64,000 bases of DNA, taken from NCBI RefSeq assembly GCF_042681825.1, contig NZ_JBHUGH010000006.1:124001-188000 (forward strand). Reading direction: 5' to 3'. The notes under the pieces are model-generated. The model was not told where the DNA came from. It was given only the letters and a program-made list of their open reading frames with translations, and made no database searches. Shown piece by piece: positions 62,255-64,000 of this stretch; position 1 is the stretch's first letter, and each line of letters starts with the position of its first letter. The stretch comes from Halodurantibacterium flavum (lineage in GTDB: Bacteria; Pseudomonadota; Alphaproteobacteria; Rhodobacterales; Rhodobacteraceae). Position numbers and translations under genes: made by a program.

Positions 62255-62914
62255 ATGATCCGGCTCGAACATCTCTGCAAGCGTTTCGTCACGGGGGGCG
62301 TCCTGCGGGTGGTGGCGGACGGGATCAACCTGACCCTGCCGCCACGGCGTGCCATTGCGCTGCTGGGCCGGAACGGCGCCGGCAAGTCGAGCCTCATGCG
62401 GATGATCGCCGGCACCATGGCGCCGACATCCGGCCGGGTGCATGTGACGGGCAGCGTGTCATGGCCGGTCGGCTTTGCCGGCCATTTCCACCCCGAGATG
62501 ACGGGCGCGCAGACCGCACGCTTCGTCGCCCGGACATCGGGCGTCGACACCGACATGCTGCAGGATATCGTGGGCGACCTCGCGGGGCTCGGGCCGCATT
62601 ACACCCTGCCGGTCGGCAGCTATTCCGCCGGGATGAAGGCGCGGCTCGCCTTCGCGCTCAGCATGGGCATCCATTTCGACACCTATCTGGTGGATGAGGT
62701 CACAAGCGTCGGCGATGCCGCCTTTCGCGAGAAAAGCCAGGCGCTGCTGCTCGAACGGCTGAAGCATAGCGGTGCCATCGTGGTCAGCCATTCGATGCCT
62801 GTGTTACGCGGGCTCTGCACCATGGGCGCCGTGCTGGAGGCCGGGCGCCTCACGCTCTACGACGACCTGGAAGAGGCGATCGCCCTCCACATGCGCCAGA
62901 TGGCGGCCGGTTAA
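62255..62914 (+). CDS. Polysaccharide ABC exporter ATP-binding protein (KpsT/CtrD-like)
   Basis: A 219-residue ATPase with Walker A GRNGAGKSSLM, an SYSAGMKARLAFA signature in place of the usual LSGG, as in KpsT/Wzt proteins, and YLVDEVTSVGDAAF. Two bases separate it from the KpsE-like gene. It powers the KpsM-like permease encoded divergently nearby. Glycosyltransferases are not seen in the window. Confidence 0.9.
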   Translation: MIRLEHLCKRFVTGGVLRVVADGINLTLPPRRAIALLGRNGAGKSSLMRMIAGTMAPTSGRVHVTGSVSWPVGFAGHFHPEMTGAQTARFVARTSGVDTDMLQDIVGDLAGLGPHYTLPVGSYSAGMKARLAFALSMGIHFDTYLVDEVTSVGDAAFREKSQALLLERLKHSGAIVVSHSMPVLRGLCTMGAVLEAGRLTLYDDLEEAIALHMRQMAAG

Positions 62915-63151
62915 GGCGGTGGCATGGACAAATGGACGTGCAGACCTGAGCACCCGCCCCGCCGGAGTATCGCGCAGGGAAGACCGCTCTCGTGCGGGAG
63001 TTCGGACCATGCCACTGGTGCAGCCACGATCGGCCGGGGCGGCCCCGCCGACTGTCCGGCACAGGGTTACCCGTCGGCGCGCCTGCCCAAAATCTGCACT
63101 TGCGGTGACGGCGAGAGCCTGTCCCGGTCAGACCCTCGCCGGAACCCGGCC

Positions 63152-64000
63152 TTACCCCGCCAGCACGACCAGCGCGTGGCGTTTCCTGCCGGCCGTCAGC
63201 TTCAGTGGTTCCGCCAGGTCGCTCGCCGCATAGAACCGGCCGGGGTCAGAGACATCGGCATCGTTCACCCGCGCGCCGCCCTCGGTGATCAGCCGCTTGG
63301 CGTCCTTGCCGGATTTCGCAAGGCCCGACCGCACGAAGAGCTGCGCAAGGCTGATGCCCTCGCCGACCTCGCCCGCGGTCAGCGCCAGCGTCGGCAGGTC
63401 ATCGCCCACGCCGCCCTTCTCGAACACCTCGCGCGCCGTCGCCTCGGCCGCAGCTGCCGCCTCGGCGCCATGACACATCGTCGTCACCTCATTCGCGAGG
63501 ATGATCTTGGCCGCGTTGATCTCGGCCCCGGCCAGCGCGCCCAGCCGTTCGCATTCCTCGACCGGAAGCTCGGTATAGTATTTCAGGAACCGGCCCACAT
63601 CGGCATCGGTCGTGTTGCGCCAGAACTGCCAGAACTCATAGGGGCTCAGCATGTCGGCATTCAGCCACATGGCGCCGCCTGCCGATTTCCCCATCTTTCG
63701 CCCGTCCGAGGTTGTCAGCAGCGGCGAGGTGAGCCCCCAGACCTCATGGTCGATCACCCGGCGCGTCAGGTCCACGCCGTTGACGATATTGCCCCACTGG
63801 TCCGACCCGCCCATCTGCAACAGGCAGCCATAGCGGCGGTTCAGTTCCAGGAAGTCATAGGCCTGCAGGATCATGTAGTTGAACTCGAGGAAGCTCAGCG
63901 ACTGCTCCCGGTCCAGCCGCGACTTGACCGATTCAAACGACAGCATCCGGTTCACGCTGAAATGCCGCCCGATATCCCGCAGGAATTCGAGGTAGTTCAG
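63152..64000 (-). CDS. tyrS: Tyrosyl-tRNA synthetase, C-terminal part
   Basis: The frame is open to the window end, so the start lies beyond 64000; about 282 residues are visible. QMGGSDQWGNIVNG binds tyrosine and adenylate; the KMSKS loop is seen as GRKMGKS; the last 60 residues are the S4-like tRNA-binding domain (LFVRSGLAKSGKDAKRLI, GGARVNDADVSDP). The enzyme charges tRNA-Tyr. The 237 bases between kpsT-like gene and this stop contain nothing recognised. Confidence 0.95.
   Translation of the reverse strand: MNYLEFLRDIGRHFSVNRMLSFESVKSRLDREQSLSFLEFNYMILQAYDFLELNRRYGCLLQMGGSDQWGNIVNGVDLTRRVIDHEVWGLTSPLLTTSDGRKMGKSAGGAMWLNADMLSPYEFWQFWRNTTDADVGRFLKYYTELPVEECERLGALAGAEINAAKIILANEVTTMCHGAEAAAAAEATAREVFEKGGVGDDLPTLALTAGEVGEGISLAQLFVRSGLAKSGKDAKRLITEGGARVNDADVSDPGRFYAASDLAEPLKLTAGRKRHALVVLAG

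Noticed and set aside
1..64000. CRISPR array, phage or insertion sequence
   Set aside because: No evenly spaced direct repeats with unique spacers, no transposase, integrase or phage structural genes were found. The only regular repeats are the RTX codons.

Overview
The window is about 64 kb of high-GC DNA with a dense bacterial gene layout: short gaps, many 4-base ATGA overlaps, and G/C-rich third codon positions. The gene families point to an alphaproteobacterium, most likely Rhodobacterales/Rhodobacteraceae. Markers are the RpoH sigma factor, a CarD-type regulator, a 7Fe FdxA ferredoxin, an SUV3-like helicase followed by an S4 protein, the Anbu protease cluster and a cobS/cobT pair. This placement is inferred from gene content, not from a search.

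Layout. 1-0.9 kb: 3' end of an RND efflux pump. 1.0-2.8 kb: L-lactate permease family gene broken by a one-base frameshift. 3.0-7.7 kb: ferric-siderophore uptake operon (binding protein, two permeases, ATPase, siderophore-interacting reductase). 7.7-12.3 kb: small membrane protein, RluD-type pseudouridine synthase, rpoH, an oxidoreductase, an outer-membrane barrel protein. 12.3-16.8 kb (minus): PepF, ATP-dependent DNA ligase and ligase-associated exonuclease. 17.0-20.9 kb: ATP-grasp, alpha-E, transglutaminase and Anbu proteasome-like protease. 20.9-27.4 kb: hydrolase, SCP2 protein, TPR protein, helicase, S4 protein, ferredoxin, a possible small RNA or attenuator, and carD. 27.4-29.3 kb: divergent cobS and cobT. 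29.3-33.0 kb: a 1209-residue single-span membrane protein with PilM/GspL-like and PilP/GspC-like ends. 33.2-36 kb: SIMPL protein, tRNA-Val and a lower-GC accessory patch with one hydrolase. 36-40.7 kb: polyamine-type ABC transporter. 40.7-46.2 kb (minus): carboxypeptidase, tmk, holB, tatD, MBL hydrolase and an AEC transporter. 46.4-47.7 kb: tRNA-Ser, an SDR and an Atu4866-like protein. 47.8-54.7 kb: LacI-family regulator divergent from a sugar/polyol operon (isomerase, dehydrogenase, ribose-type ABC transporter). 54.7-56.5 kb: FMN reductase divergent from an HxlR regulator, and an unknown protein. 56.6-60.1 kb: large RTX calcium-binding protein. 60.1-62.9 kb: capsule-type ABC exporter. 63.2-64 kb: 3' part of tyrS.

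How the genes work together. The iron operon forms a full import-and-release path: periplasmic capture, membrane transport, then reductive release of iron. The ATP-grasp/alpha-E/transglutaminase/Anbu block is a known co-occurring set thought to make and break a peptide-like product whose identity is unknown. The LacI block couples import of an unknown sugar or polyol to its oxidation and isomerisation. The RTX protein and the capsule exporter lie side by side and both concern the cell surface, but no type I secretion genes are in the window.

Most worth a second look: the 1209-residue membrane-spanning fusion; the terminator-bearing leader in front of carD; the 378-bp higher-order repeat inside the RTX gene; the Anbu cluster; the lower-GC patch beside tRNA-Val; and the frameshifted lactate permease.
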